From contig CAYGZL010000016.1 in NCBI GenBank assembly GCA_964354345.1, positions 3,324 to 67,323 on the forward strand: a stretch of 64,000 bases of DNA, written 5' to 3'. Below, piece after piece: positions 1 through 8,941 of this stretch. Position 1 is the first letter of the stretch. Each line of letters begins with the position of its first letter. The stretch is from CAYGZL01 sp964354345 (GTDB lineage: Bacteria > Chloroflexota > Anaerolineae > Anaerolineales > UBA4823). The notes under the pieces were generated by a model. That model saw only the letters and a list, made by a program, of their open reading frames with translations. It ran no database searches and was not told where the DNA came from. The position numbers were made by a program, and so were the translations under genes.

Positions 1-1
1 A

Positions 2-532
2 AGCCATGTATCAGTCGAGCCTTTCCGGCGTAGTTTCCAGGATGAAATCGCCCTGGCGCGCACCTGGTGTGGCGAGCACTTTGTGGGGCAGTATGTCAAC
101 TTCGTCACGGTATTGTGGCCGCATCCTTATGCGGATCAGGATCTTTCACGAGCTGAAGCTGTAGAGATCATTCGGAGCGATCCGCCAGGGCGGGGAATTG
201 GCATCTGGCTGCGTTGGCAGGATAAAGTGCGTCTGTTCGGGGTGTTAAACGATCTGGCTTTGGGTGGGGGGACAGAATTACTGTTCCACGATGTACGCCC
301 AACTTACACAACTGACATGGGTTTGGCGCGTTATGGACCGCTGGCCAGTGATGCTGCTTTTTGTGCTTTACGGAGGGAAACATCCGAGGAGTGGGCGGGT
401 TTTATCAATGGTACATTTCTGGCAGACCGGGAGCGGATTCTCTACCAGGGACAATCGCTTGCTATGTTTCAGGAGGATCGCACAGCCCGGCCGGGTGTAC
501 CGAAACGCTTCCGTTGGGAAACGACTTTATGA
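2..532 (+). CDS. C-terminal fragment of a large protein, possibly heparinase II/III-like
   Basis: An open frame runs from the left window edge without a stop to the TGA at 530-532, so this is the 3' end of a gene whose start lies outside. The visible part (about 176 residues) has no cysteine cluster, membrane segment or catalytic motif I can name. Its style, with alternating short strands, a VTVLWPHP stretch and a late FINGTFL segment, resembles the beta-sheet C-terminal domain of heparinase II/III-like polysaccharide lyases, but this is only an impression. It is co-directional with the ABC exporter downstream, but a 300-base gap separates them. The family is unsure; the coding status is good. 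Confidence 0.5.
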   Translation, partial: SHVSVEPFRRSFQDEIALARTWCGEHFVGQYVNFVTVLWPHPYADQDLSRAEAVEIIRSDPPGRGIGIWLRWQDKVRLFGVLNDLALGGGTELLFHDVRPTYTTDMGLARYGPLASDAAFCALRRETSEEWAGFINGTFLADRERILYQGQSLAMFQEDRTARPGVPKRFRWETTL

Positions 533-833
533 AAACCGGTGAGGCGATTATCTTTTTTGAGCGCGTCTGTGTGCTGTAGATCCCCTGGCGAGATAACCCC
601 AATCCTTGGGTTCACCGACCAATGGAGGGAAGTATCCATCACTTGGCCATACGGGTGCATGGCGACTTGGCTAAAGGAGGTCAAGCAAAAAGTATATGGT
701 ATTACCTTACACCCTTGTTTCGCGAGCGGGCTTCGGATCCGGTTACGGAGGTTGGGTGGGGATTGAAAACTTTGGGTCGTTATTCCCAAGTTAATCCCCG
801 CATATTGTAGATGAAGGGAAAGGAGGATTCATT
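533..833. other. Intergenic stretch with no recognised gene
   Basis: Short open frames here overlap in several frames and show no family resemblance. I see no convincing -35/-10 pair and no U-tailed hairpin. The only clear signal is the strong Shine-Dalgarno AAAGGAGG just before the exporter ATPase at 834. Confidence 0.4.
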
Positions 834-1829
834 ATGCCAGCCATACTTCAGGTGGAGAACCTGGCCAAGAAATTTGGTGAAAATATCGCCGTCAAAGGTG
901 TTAGCTTTGAGGTGGAGGAGGGCGAAGTCTTTGGTCTGCTTGGACCGAATGGGGCCGGTAAAACGACCACCATCTCGATGCTTACCTCGGTAATTGCGCC
1001 TACCTCTGGCACAGCGCGCATCGGTGGCTATGACATCATCAAAGATGCCATGCAGGTTAAGCGACTCATCGGTTTAGTGCCGCAGGATCTGGCGCTCTAC
1101 CCGACCCTCAGCTCACGTGCTAATCTGATCTTCTTTGGGAGTATTTATGGATTGAGTGGTCACCAGCTTCAGGAAAGGGTAGACGATGTCCTGGAGATCG
1201 TCGCCCTGACAGATCGACAGAAAGAACCCATCGAGAAATTTTCGGGTGGCATGAAACGGCGGGTTAATATTGCCGCAGGTCTGGTTCACCAGCCGCGCCT
1301 GCTCTTCCTGGATGAGCCAACCGTGGGAGTTGATCCGCAAAGCCGCAACCACATCTTCGAAAGCGTGCTCAAGCTAAATCGTGAACGCGGCATGAGCATC
1401 ATATACACCAGCCATTACATGGAAGAGGTTGAGGAGCTTTGCAACCGGGTGGCGATCATTGATCAGGGTCAGATTGTCGCCTTGGATACGATCCATAACC
1501 TGATCGCCATGTTGGGTGGGGGGGTGATTCAGGTGGGCCTGCGCCAGGTAGACGAAATGCTGTTACAGCAGCTGGCTACGCTGCCGGGTGTCAAGAGTGC
1601 CGTGATGTTTACTCCGCCATTGGCGTCTCCATCGAAAGGAAATGGCACCGAGGCTTCTGCTCTGGAGACGAGTCTGGTTAAGGTTGAAGCCCTTAACAGT
1701 CAGGAGGCGCTGGTTAACCTGATCCGTTTCCTGACCGAGCGAAATTTGCAGATCACCTCATTGCAAATCCTTGAGCCGAACCTGGAGAGTGTCTTCCTGC
1801 ACCTGACCGGCAAGAAGCTGCGGGAATAG
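834..1829 (+). CDS. ABC-2 type exporter, ATP-binding subunit
   Basis: This is the cytoplasmic ATPase of an ABC exporter. It has a Walker A motif (GPNGAGKTTT, about residues 37-46), the signature FSGGMKRR, a Walker B LLFLDEPTVG and a switch histidine in TSHYMEE. At 331 residues it carries a C-terminal extension after the nucleotide-binding domain, as in DrrA/CcmA-type subunits. The start follows a strong AAAGGAGG. Two membrane subunits follow with 10-base and 8-base gaps, so the three genes form one operon. The substrate cannot be told from sequence; drugs, lipids and peptides are all known for the family. Confidence 0.9.
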   Translation: MPAILQVENLAKKFGENIAVKGVSFEVEEGEVFGLLGPNGAGKTTTISMLTSVIAPTSGTARIGGYDIIKDAMQVKRLIGLVPQDLALYPTLSSRANLIFFGSIYGLSGHQLQERVDDVLEIVALTDRQKEPIEKFSGGMKRRVNIAAGLVHQPRLLFLDEPTVGVDPQSRNHIFESVLKLNRERGMSIIYTSHYMEEVEELCNRVAIIDQGQIVALDTIHNLIAMLGGGVIQVGLRQVDEMLLQQLATLPGVKSAVMFTPPLASPSKGNGTEASALETSLVKVEALNSQEALVNLIRFLTERNLQITSLQILEPNLESVFLHLTGKKLRE

Positions 1830-1839
1830 GAGGAGCATC

Positions 1840-3102
1840 ATGAAAATCTGGAGCTTGACCAAGAAAGATTTGCTTGTTCTATTTAAAGACCGTGCAGCGA
1901 TTGTCTGGGTGTTTATCTTACCTGTTGTGATCATCACGATTTTTGCCCTCCTGGCGCGCATGTCCAGTGGTGACACCAGCCAATCCACAAAAGCCGATAA
2001 TCGTACCCCGTTGGCGGTTGTCAATCTGGATCTAGAAGGTGTGACTGCTAAAGAATTTGTGCAGGCGCTGAATCAGGCGGGGGGTTATCGGGTGGTGGAG
2101 TATACGCTGCAGGACGCCGAACAAGCGATGAATCGGATCAAGGTAGCGCATTATCTGGTGATACCCGCTAATTTTACCGCCGACCTTTCTCAAGGGAATC
2201 CGGTTAACCTGACTTTATATGCTCATCCGAACACGGATCCCAGCACCACCCAAACTATATTGCAGGTGATCCGAGGCGTGGCGAATAATACCTCGCTGGA
2301 GTTACAAATTCTGGATGGCATCCGTGAGATGGGCGAAATGCAAGCTAACAACCCACAGGCAGTAAACATTTTTAGCACTGATCGCACCCTGAAACAGGCG
2401 AGCGATCAGTTCGCGTACTCCCGTACTACACCGTTGGTAACTGTAGTTCAACAAACCTCTCAGGTCGAGAAGGAGCAGGCGTCGGGTTTCAACCTCGGAG
2501 CGACTCTTGTACCAGGGATGTGTGTATTATTTGTTTTCCTCTCGGCCCAGACTGTGGCGCGCAGCATTTATGAAGAAAGAAAAGCAGGCAGCCTGCGTCG
2601 TCTGCTTGCTGCGCCAATCAGTCGTAGCGGTTTATTGTTGGGAAAGTTGGTTCCCAATCTGATCCTGACTTTGATTCAGATAATTTTTATCTTCCTGGTT
2701 GGTGCAACATTATTGCCAACGCTGGGTATTGGTCGGCTGAGTATCGGGGACCCGCTGGCCTGGGCACTAGCCTCCCTGGCGATCGCTCTGTGTGCTACCT
2801 GTTTGGGCATCCTGATCGCCGCGATCGCCAAGACTGAAGGCCAGGTTTCTGGGGTCAGTAATGCAATCTTGTGGGTAGCTGGCTTTCTGGGCGGTGCGAT
2901 CCTGCCGACTTTCATGTTACAACAGATTAGCGTGTTGAACGTGGTCTCGCGCTTTCTACCCCAGTCGTATGCCTCGAATGCATATTATGATATCCTGACG
3001 CGCGGGAAAGGCCTGGTGGATGTCTGGCCGGATTTAATATTCCTGTTGGGCTTCGCGGTGTTGTTCTTCGTCATCGGGGCGCGTCGCTTCCGGTTCGAGT
3101 GA
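1840..3102 (+). CDS. ABC-2 type exporter, permease subunit 1
   Basis: A 420-residue membrane protein of the ABC-2 permease (YhfK/NatB-like) type. It has one N-terminal membrane segment (about residues 20-40), a large extracytoplasmic loop of about 180 residues, then a cluster of five to six hydrophobic segments from residue 225 to the end. The motif YEERKAGSLRRLLAAPISR before the third membrane segment is the conserved cytoplasmic coupling region of this family. It pairs with the ATPase upstream and a homologous permease downstream, so the transporter is probably a heterodimer in the membrane. Confidence 0.88.
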   Translation: MKIWSLTKKDLLVLFKDRAAIVWVFILPVVIITIFALLARMSSGDTSQSTKADNRTPLAVVNLDLEGVTAKEFVQALNQAGGYRVVEYTLQDAEQAMNRIKVAHYLVIPANFTADLSQGNPVNLTLYAHPNTDPSTTQTILQVIRGVANNTSLELQILDGIREMGEMQANNPQAVNIFSTDRTLKQASDQFAYSRTTPLVTVVQQTSQVEKEQASGFNLGATLVPGMCVLFVFLSAQTVARSIYEERKAGSLRRLLAAPISRSGLLLGKLVPNLILTLIQIIFIFLVGATLLPTLGIGRLSIGDPLAWALASLAIALCATCLGILIAAIAKTEGQVSGVSNAILWVAGFLGGAILPTFMLQQISVLNVVSRFLPQSYASNAYYDILTRGKGLVDVWPDLIFLLGFAVLFFVIGARRFRFE

Positions 3103-3110
3103 GGTGAGCT

Positions 3111-4406
3111 ATGAGAAACACAATTAAAATTCTATGCGCGGCTGCCTGGAAAGACCTTCAAGTGATTTTCCGTGACCGGTCTTTTCTGGTGGTGGTGATC
3201 TTTCTGCCGATGGTGTTCTCGATGATGTTCGGTTACATGAACCAGCAGATGAGTCAGGGTGGAACAGAAGGGGTTCACTTTCCAGTAGTGGTAGTGAACC
3301 AGGACCAGAAGACTTTTGGCAACCAAATCGTCGATATCTTAAAATCGATTTCAGTGCTTAAGATCACGATCTTGAACGATCCTGCTCAAGCAGCACAACA
3401 GGTGCGGGATAGCCAGGTGATGGCTGCAATTTTCATCCCGGCTACCTTGACTGAGAATGTGCAGAGTTATACACCCTCAGAGGTGGAGGTGTTGGTTGAC
3501 CCCACCCAGCTCGAAATTGCCAGCAAAATCACTGACATGATGCATGAAGTGATTGCACCGATCGTGGTTCAAGGAGAGGTATCCTATGCCGTACGCACGC
3601 TGTTGAGCGAGGTTCCAATGTACCAGCAGGCGGATGAGCAAACCAGGCAGGCGCTTGCCATGCAGAGTTTCGGTGTGGAAATGTCCCAGGTGCAGAAAAT
3701 GCAGGCAGATCCATGGGTGAAGGTAGAGTCCAAAACCGCCTCAGGAGAGGACTTAGTGCTCATTCCGAACAATATGTTCGCCATGTTCACGCCGGGTTTT
3801 ACGGTGCTTTTTGCCTTCTTCGTTGTTTCTTCGATGGCATCGGAGTTGCTGCGAGAAAAGAGGGAAGGCTCGATGCGCCGCCTGATCGCCTCGCCGATGC
3901 CACGTTGGACGATTATCGGCGGTAAGATGCTGGCCTATCTGGTGCTGGTGATCGTACAGGTGCTGCTGATTTTTGGCTCGGTCAATCTGTTGTTTGGGAT
4001 GCCCATCGGTAACTATAGCAGCGGTCTGGTTGCTGCACTCAGCTCTGCGTCAGGGCTATTACTGGTGACAGTGGCGCTGGGCCTGGCCGCGACTGGTCTG
4101 GGTGTACTGGTGGCTGCGCTGGCCCGATCGGACCGGCAAGCCGATTCGATCGGGATGCTGCTAGGTTTTGTACTGGGCGCCCTGGGTGGCTGTTTTCTGT
4201 TCGGATCGGGTGTGCCATTGTACAAGAGCGGTGGCATGATCGAGGTTATCTCTCGACTGACGCCCCAGGCGAATGCCTTGATGGCTTATGAAAAGCTGAT
4301 CAACCAGAACGCTGGCCTGGTGGTAGTGCTGCCTCAGGTGGGCATATTGACGGGCATGGCGTTGTTGTTCATGCTGATCGCCACCTGGCGTTTGAAATGG
4401 GAGTGA
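3111..4406 (+). CDS. ABC-2 type exporter, permease subunit 2
   Basis: A second ABC-2 permease (431 residues) homologous to its neighbour upstream: N-terminal membrane anchor, long external loop, then the coupling motif LREKREGSMRRLIASPMPR and a C-terminal bundle of membrane segments. The start is preceded by GAGGTGAGCT, giving a plausible ribosome site 8 bases after the previous stop. It is the last gene of the three-gene exporter operon, which ends at the strong hairpin at 4433-4467. Confidence 0.88.
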   Translation: MRNTIKILCAAAWKDLQVIFRDRSFLVVVIFLPMVFSMMFGYMNQQMSQGGTEGVHFPVVVVNQDQKTFGNQIVDILKSISVLKITILNDPAQAAQQVRDSQVMAAIFIPATLTENVQSYTPSEVEVLVDPTQLEIASKITDMMHEVIAPIVVQGEVSYAVRTLLSEVPMYQQADEQTRQALAMQSFGVEMSQVQKMQADPWVKVESKTASGEDLVLIPNNMFAMFTPGFTVLFAFFVVSSMASELLREKREGSMRRLIASPMPRWTIIGGKMLAYLVLVIVQVLLIFGSVNLLFGMPIGNYSSGLVAALSSASGLLLVTVALGLAATGLGVLVAALARSDRQADSIGMLLGFVLGALGGCFLFGSGVPLYKSGGMIEVISRLTPQANALMAYEKLINQNAGLVVVLPQVGILTGMALLFMLIATWRLKWE

Positions 4407-4432
4407 TCCGGAAAAGAACCTGCGCACACAAA

Positions 4433-4467
4433 CGAAAAAACGAGCCCCGATCCGGGGCTCGTTTTCG
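4433..4467. terminator. Strong rho-independent terminator, probably bidirectional
   Basis: An 11-bp stem AACGAGCCCCG / CGGGGCTCGTT with a three-base loop (ATC) is flanked by an A-run on the left (4435-4440) and T-rich sequence on the right. It lies between the convergent exporter operon and the SWIM gene, so it can serve both strands. Confidence 0.85.
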
Positions 4468-4495
4468 TACATCAAAACTCACAAAGCGAGAGACG

Positions 4496-4747
4496 CTATT
4501 CCTGTGGCTGGGTAATTTGTTCCAGGTTGACGCCTTCCAGGATCATCTCCAGGGCCATTGTATGGCTGCAGCGTCCGCGAGACTGAAAGAAATCGCAATC
4601 GCATTGCCAGACGCCGTGATTTAGATGAACGGTATGGGGATTATTTTGGCCCTCGAAGGTCACTGTGAGCGATTCGATATGGATGCGGTCTCGTTGTTGT
4701 GAATATCGCTTAGCTTTTTCGATCTTGCCGATCAAGCCGTAGTCCAT
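4496..4747 (-). CDS. SWIM zinc-finger domain protein
   Basis: A small 83-residue protein with the SWIM signature C-x-C-x(n)-C-x-H: Cys49, Cys51, Cys60 and His62. SWIM domains bind zinc and are thought to mediate nucleic-acid or protein contacts; they often sit at the N-terminus of SNF2 helicases, but here the domain stands alone. The start ATG follows GGAGATCAGT in the transcribed direction. It converges with the exporter operon and follows the terminator of the YvlD-like gene, so it seems to be a single-gene unit. Its function is unknown. Confidence 0.8.
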   Translation of the reverse strand: MDYGLIGKIEKAKRYSQQRDRIHIESLTVTFEGQNNPHTVHLNHGVWQCDCDFFQSRGRCSHTMALEMILEGVNLEQITQPQE

Positions 4748-4786
4748 AATACTGATCTCCTTTCAAAGTTTGATTGGGAACAGAAA

Positions 4787-4806
4787 AGGCACGCGCGCGC
4801 GTGCCT
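4787..4806 (-). terminator. Terminator hairpin after the YvlD-like gene
   Basis: A perfect 20-bp palindrome (AGGCACGCGC / GCGCGTGCCT) is followed, in - strand direction, by TTTTCTGTT. It lies about 100 bases after the stop of the - strand membrane protein. The alternating CG core is part of the stem. Confidence 0.65.
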
Positions 4807-4905
4807 GAGTTATTAGATTTACGGGATAGGCTGTCTGCGAAAATACACGCAAGATGTTTCTCCGGCTGGAGTAAGTATAAGCCTAGTCGGAAAGAAAGTC
4901 AATCT

Positions 4906-5277
4906 TTATCTTCCGCCTATAATCAGGCTCAAGAGCCAACTTACCACGCTGACTACCAGGGCTCCCAGGAAAGCGGTGATAAAACCATCCACGGTAAACC
5001 CCCAACCGAACTGCTGGCTGATAGTACCCGCCAGGTAGAACAACAGTGTATTGATGAGCAATGTGCCCAAGCCCAAAGTAAGGATAATCAGAGGGCAGGT
5101 TAAACTCATTAAGATCGGGCGAAGCAAAGCATTCAACAATCCAAATACGAGAGCCAATAACAGGATCGTAACGATCTCACCGAAGCGTTCAGTTTGCAGT
5201 TGAATACCCGGTACATAAGTGATTGCAACGTACAATGCAATCGCGTTAATGACCAGGCGGAGCAAAAATTTGGTCAT
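4906..5277 (-). CDS. YvlD / phage-holin-4 superfamily membrane protein
   Basis: A 123-residue, very hydrophobic protein with four predicted membrane segments (about residues 5-22, 35-55, 60-85 and 95-118). The pattern ALVFGLLNALLRPIL followed by a second hydrophobic pair is typical of the small integral membrane family PF04020 (YvlD-like, also labelled phage holin family 4). Despite the name, members are ordinary chromosomal genes of unknown role, in Bacillus linked to cell-envelope stress. The start has a good AAGGAG. No phage genes are nearby, so a prophage origin is not supported. Confidence 0.8.
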   Translation of the reverse strand: MTKFLLRLVINAIALYVAITYVPGIQLQTERFGEIVTILLLALVFGLLNALLRPILMSLTCPLIILTLGLGTLLINTLLFYLAGTISQQFGWGFTVDGFITAFLGALVVSVVSWLLSLIIGGR

Positions 5278-5492
5278 GGCTTCACTCCTTGATTAGGATA
5301 GTGATGATGTAGCAATCCCTATTTTACATCAAAAAACAATCTTGAGAGGTAAAGATGGTCAAGTCCATCAATCTGCTGCTACCGAAGTGGAAAACACACG
5401 GTCTGATCGGGAGCGTTTCAATCGGTAGATGCAATACCAGTGAACTATTATCTCGATTTGACAGAGCAGATATTTGGGTTGAAGTCGTGAAA

Positions 5493-6728
5493 TCAGGAGC
5501 GGCCTACCAAAGCATTAATCAGACCGGTGACACTGAATGGCTGGCCTGAAAGCAGGGTCTGAGCGCGGAACATGCCGGCGACGCCGCGCACGATAAGAAC
5601 CGCTGTCGCAGCCAGTAAACCCGCCGAGAGCAGCAACTGCCAGGTGGGCACCTCCGTGGCAGCGAAGCGTGTCATCATGGCGATCGGGGAGGTCAGTGGA
5701 AACAGGCTTAGAGCGGTGGAGAGCGTTCCGTTCGGCTCCTCGACCAACACGTTGATGAGCATCATGGGGACGATCAACGGCAAGATAATTACCAGGGTGG
5801 CTTGCGAGGCTTCGCGCAGGTTGGGTACCAGTGCGCCCACCGCCGCCATCAGGCTGGCATAGACTGCATATCCCAGCAAGAAAAAAATCAGACCCCAAAT
5901 CAGGATCGAGACTGGCAATTGGAAACTGGCCGGCACCTGGAAGCTCTGTCCACTCAGGCGGAGCAGGATGAAAGCAGTGCCTCCCCAGAGAATTGTCTGA
6001 AGCAAGCCAGCCAGGCCCAGGCCAATGATCTTACCTCCAAGCAACTGCCGAGAATTAATTGACGACATTAATATTTCGATCACGCGGTTCTCTTTCTCTT
6101 TTGTTACACTGCTCAATAAAAGGCTGGAGGACATCAGGATAGTAATGTAGTAAAGCATCATCACTGCATATGGCAGGTAAAAGGTGAGGGGATTGTTTTC
6201 ATCGCGTGTCGAGGTTGGTTCCAGAACTTTAACCTGCAAGTTTAATGGTGCCGAAACCTGGGTAGCCAAGTGATCATCTTCACCTAACAAGTTGAACAAC
6301 AGCACCCACTGCATTAAAGCCGATTGGTCAAAACCGCTTAAGGGATTAAAATCTGGTCGGATATAGATAACCTGACCTGTGTCAAGATAGTCAGAAGGGA
6401 TCCAGTAATAGGCACTGATCTGGCCTGCATCTAAGGCATTTTGGGCAGCGTTTTTATCTGGATAAGCCATTATCGCGCCTGAAGGTACAGCAGCAGGTAA
6501 AGAGCGAATCAGACCGCTTTGATCCACGAATCCTTCCGGCTTCGCCTGTGCGGTATTGCTGGCACCGAAGACAGCGCTGATCGCTCCAGGTGAACGGCGG
6601 TTGAGCGAGGATAGACCTAAAAATAGCAGTGCTGAGATGATCGGGATACCGATCGCGGCAAACAGGAAAGTAGGCCGGGTGATCGTGTTGATCAGTTCGT
6701 ATTGCAATACATACCAGGTTTTTTGCAT
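5493..6728 (-). CDS. ABC-2 type transporter permease (NatB/YhaP-like) 2
   Basis: A 411-residue permease with one N-terminal membrane segment, an external domain of about 150 residues and a C-terminal group of five or six membrane segments. The motif TKEKENRVIEILMSS (about residue 210) is the conserved cytoplasmic element seen in NatB/YhaP-type permeases. It is the third gene of a - strand operon with the homologous permease 6741-7940 and the ATPase 7937-8836. NatAB-type systems export Na+ or other substrates; the actual substrate here is unknown. Confidence 0.85.
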   Translation of the reverse strand: MQKTWYVLQYELINTITRPTFLFAAIGIPIISALLFLGLSSLNRRSPGAISAVFGASNTAQAKPEGFVDQSGLIRSLPAAVPSGAIMAYPDKNAAQNALDAGQISAYYWIPSDYLDTGQVIYIRPDFNPLSGFDQSALMQWVLLFNLLGEDDHLATQVSAPLNLQVKVLEPTSTRDENNPLTFYLPYAVMMLYYITILMSSSLLLSSVTKEKENRVIEILMSSINSRQLLGGKIIGLGLAGLLQTILWGGTAFILLRLSGQSFQVPASFQLPVSILIWGLIFFLLGYAVYASLMAAVGALVPNLREASQATLVIILPLIVPMMLINVLVEEPNGTLSTALSLFPLTSPIAMMTRFAATEVPTWQLLLSAGLLAATAVLIVRGVAGMFRAQTLLSGQPFSVTGLINALVGRS

Positions 6729-6740
6729 GGCATTTTTCTC

Positions 6741-7940
6741 CTATCCGGCTGCGCCGAAAATTTCGCGCCAGGATAGCCGCTTGCCATAACGCAACATGCC
6801 TATCCGGAAAGTCCGTCCCGCCAGCCAGAGAGCTCCGAGCGCTCCAACTACCTGGATCGCGACGATCAATGCAGTTTCCCAGGCAGGAACGAGTGAGAAG
6901 ACTGCTCGCATGAGTAGGGTAGCGGGGGCGGTCAGTGGAAAGTAGCTTAAAATCCGCGCCAGCGGGCCATTCGGATTAGTCATTATGGCGGCTGTAAAGT
7001 AGAAAGGAATGCTGATCGGCAGGATGAACAGACTGGACAACTGCTGCCCCTCGCGTGCTTCGGTGACTGCCGCACCGACCGCAGTCATTAACCCTGATAC
7101 CATTACAAACGCTGGCAGCAGTGCCAGAACCATTAATCCGAGCAGTCCGGGTGAAAAATTCAATCCGCTTAAGAATGGGATGCTCTGTCGACTGGCCAGC
7201 ACGATCAGCACCGTAATTGCTACCCAACACAGCAACTGGGTCAATCCAACACACATAATGCCTATTACTTTACCTGTGATTAATTGCATTGGAGACACAG
7301 AGGTGATTAATACCTCCATCGTGCGATTCTCTTTCTCTTCAACCATGGCTTGCATCAGGTAACCGGAGGTGGTGATTATCGTGAACATGTAAGCGAAACC
7401 AGCGAAGAAGGGGATAAATATGTTGACCCAATCACCCTCACCCATTTGACGGGTACCGCCCGGATCGCGGATGATCAAGTGGTTGCCTTGTTCAATCCTG
7501 CGAATGACTTCTGGCGGTTGACCAGCCAGTAAGTTCACCCGCAGGAAACTCTCGAAGCGTTGCCGGGCATTAGAGGCCGGATTTTTCAAGGAGATCAAGC
7601 GCACCCGGCTGGTTTGGCGATAATCGGCTTCCAATATATAATACGCCTGGATTTGGTTAGTCTGTAACGCTTCTTCGGCCTGGGCCTCACTCGTGAAAGG
7701 GATCAGTTCGATTGCATCACTGGTAGATTGTGGCGGTGGTGGGAACGTCGGATTAGCCAGTAATCCAGAATGATCCACGTAGCCGACGGGATGAGTGTCC
7801 GTTTGCATCCGAACAATGATGAACACCAAAAGCGCCATTAACCCAATTACGAGGGGTAAACTCAACAGACTAAGCAAAAAACGACGCTGTAAGACATGCC
7901 GACCATATTCGTGAGCGAGTACCAACCAGAGCTTATTCAT
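6741..7940 (-). CDS. ABC-2 type transporter permease (NatB/YhaP-like) 1
   Basis: A 399-residue membrane protein, same layout as the permease encoded next: N-terminal membrane helix at about 20-42, an extracytoplasmic domain, then the motif VEEKENRTMEVLITS and the membrane bundle. Its start overlaps the stop of the ATPase gene by four bases (ATGA), which indicates translational coupling. The two permeases probably pair as a heterodimer. Confidence 0.87.
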   Translation of the reverse strand: MNKLWLVLAHEYGRHVLQRRFLLSLLSLPLVIGLMALLVFIIVRMQTDTHPVGYVDHSGLLANPTFPPPPQSTSDAIELIPFTSEAQAEEALQTNQIQAYYILEADYRQTSRVRLISLKNPASNARQRFESFLRVNLLAGQPPEVIRRIEQGNHLIIRDPGGTRQMGEGDWVNIFIPFFAGFAYMFTIITTSGYLMQAMVEEKENRTMEVLITSVSPMQLITGKVIGIMCVGLTQLLCWVAITVLIVLASRQSIPFLSGLNFSPGLLGLMVLALLPAFVMVSGLMTAVGAAVTEAREGQQLSSLFILPISIPFYFTAAIMTNPNGPLARILSYFPLTAPATLLMRAVFSLVPAWETALIVAIQVVGALGALWLAGRTFRIGMLRYGKRLSWREIFGAAG

Positions 7941-8836
7941 TCCGGTTGATCTCCCTTCACCACACGGATAAAAATTTCATCCAGGGTGGGTATAGCAATC
8001 TCGAATTGTTCGAGCGGAATATTTTGGTTGACCAGTTCGCTTAAGATGCTTTGCGGGCTGGTTCCGGCGGAGAGGGTTAATTTTTGAGAAGCATTGTGCG
8101 CTTCAATTTTTTCTACACCCGGCAAGATCGGAAGTTCGCCAACCGCACGCACCAGAACAGCATGCCCGGAGTATGCACGGCGGATTTCGTCCAGATCACC
8201 ATACAATACTACCTGCCCATGATCAATCAGTAAAATGCGGTTGCACAGCTCCTCAACCTGGTGCATCTGGTGGGTAGACATGATGATCGTGGCTCCCTGG
8301 CGGTGTAATTCGAGTAATAAATTTTTAACCATCTGAGTGTTTACAGGATCAAGACCGCCGAAGGGTTCATCAATAATGATAAGTTCAGGTTTATGCAGCA
8401 AGGTGGCGATAATTTGTGCTTTTTGCTGCATCCCTTTACTCAATTCTTTAACTTTCTTCTTGCGATACGCAGCCAGTTCGAAACGCTCCAGGTAAGCCGC
8501 AGTCTGGCTGCGAGCGAGGTCGACCGGGACACCTTTCAACGTGGCCAGGTAAACCAAAGCGCGCTCGAGAGTAATATCTTGATACAGGCCACGCTCTTCG
8601 GGCATATAACCGATCCGGTCTTTCTTAGCCTCGTCCATCGCACCACCCAGGAGGGTGATTTGACCGGTTTCAGGCTTGAAAATATCCAGAATCAGCCGGA
8701 TGGTCGTCGTTTTACCAGCGCCATTGGGACCGAGCAAACCAAAAATTTCTCCCTGGTTGACTGTGAAGGAGACATCACGAACAGCTTGAATGGCGCCAAA
8801 AGACTTAGAGATATGGGAGACTTCAACAACGGTCAT
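7937..8836 (-). CDS. ABC transporter ATP-binding subunit (NatA/YhaQ-like)
   Basis: A 299-residue ATPase with Walker A GPNGAGKTTT (about residues 38-47), signature LSKGMQQK, Walker B LIIIDEPFGGLD and the switch STHQM. The LSKGMQQK form (instead of LSGGQ) and the C-terminal extension fit NatA/YhaQ-type subunits. It is the first gene of the - strand exporter operon and faces a divergent methyltransferase gene across a 105-base promoter region. Confidence 0.9.
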   Translation of the reverse strand: MTVVEVSHISKSFGAIQAVRDVSFTVNQGEIFGLLGPNGAGKTTTIRLILDIFKPETGQITLLGGAMDEAKKDRIGYMPEERGLYQDITLERALVYLATLKGVPVDLARSQTAAYLERFELAAYRKKKVKELSKGMQQKAQIIATLLHKPELIIIDEPFGGLDPVNTQMVKNLLLELHRQGATIIMSTHQMHQVEELCNRILLIDHGQVVLYGDLDEIRRAYSGHAVLVRAVGELPILPGVEKIEAHNASQKLTLSAGTSPQSILSELVNQNIPLEQFEIAIPTLDEIFIRVVKGDQPE

Positions 8837-8868
8837 GGATTTCCTCGCAAGATGAATGTTTTCTTGAG

Positions 8869-8919
8869 ATTATACTGGAAAATGATAGCTCAAGAAAGAT
8901 ACTCCTGCAATGATATAAT
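8869..8919. promoter_or_regulatory. Divergent promoter region, two -10 elements
   Basis: A perfect -10 TATAAT occurs on the - strand (8869-8874) for the ABC operon and another on the + strand (8914-8919) for the methyltransferase. No good -35 is visible for either, so strength is uncertain. Confidence 0.5.
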
Positions 8920-8941
8920 CGTTCAGTGGGAGGAGCGGATT

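Noticed and set aside
622..810. Small open frame that looks glyoxalase-like at first sight
   Set aside because: It is short, has no ribosome site or family motif and ends just before the exporter gene; taken as chance.
4787..4806. Z-DNA-forming or replication-related CG repeat
   Set aside because: The palindrome with T-rich sequence after it on the - strand is explained by a terminator for the preceding gene.
5355..5549. Small + strand gene in the gap after the YvlD-like gene
   Set aside because: It overlaps the 3' end of the - strand permease, lacks a recognised family and codes no conserved pattern.
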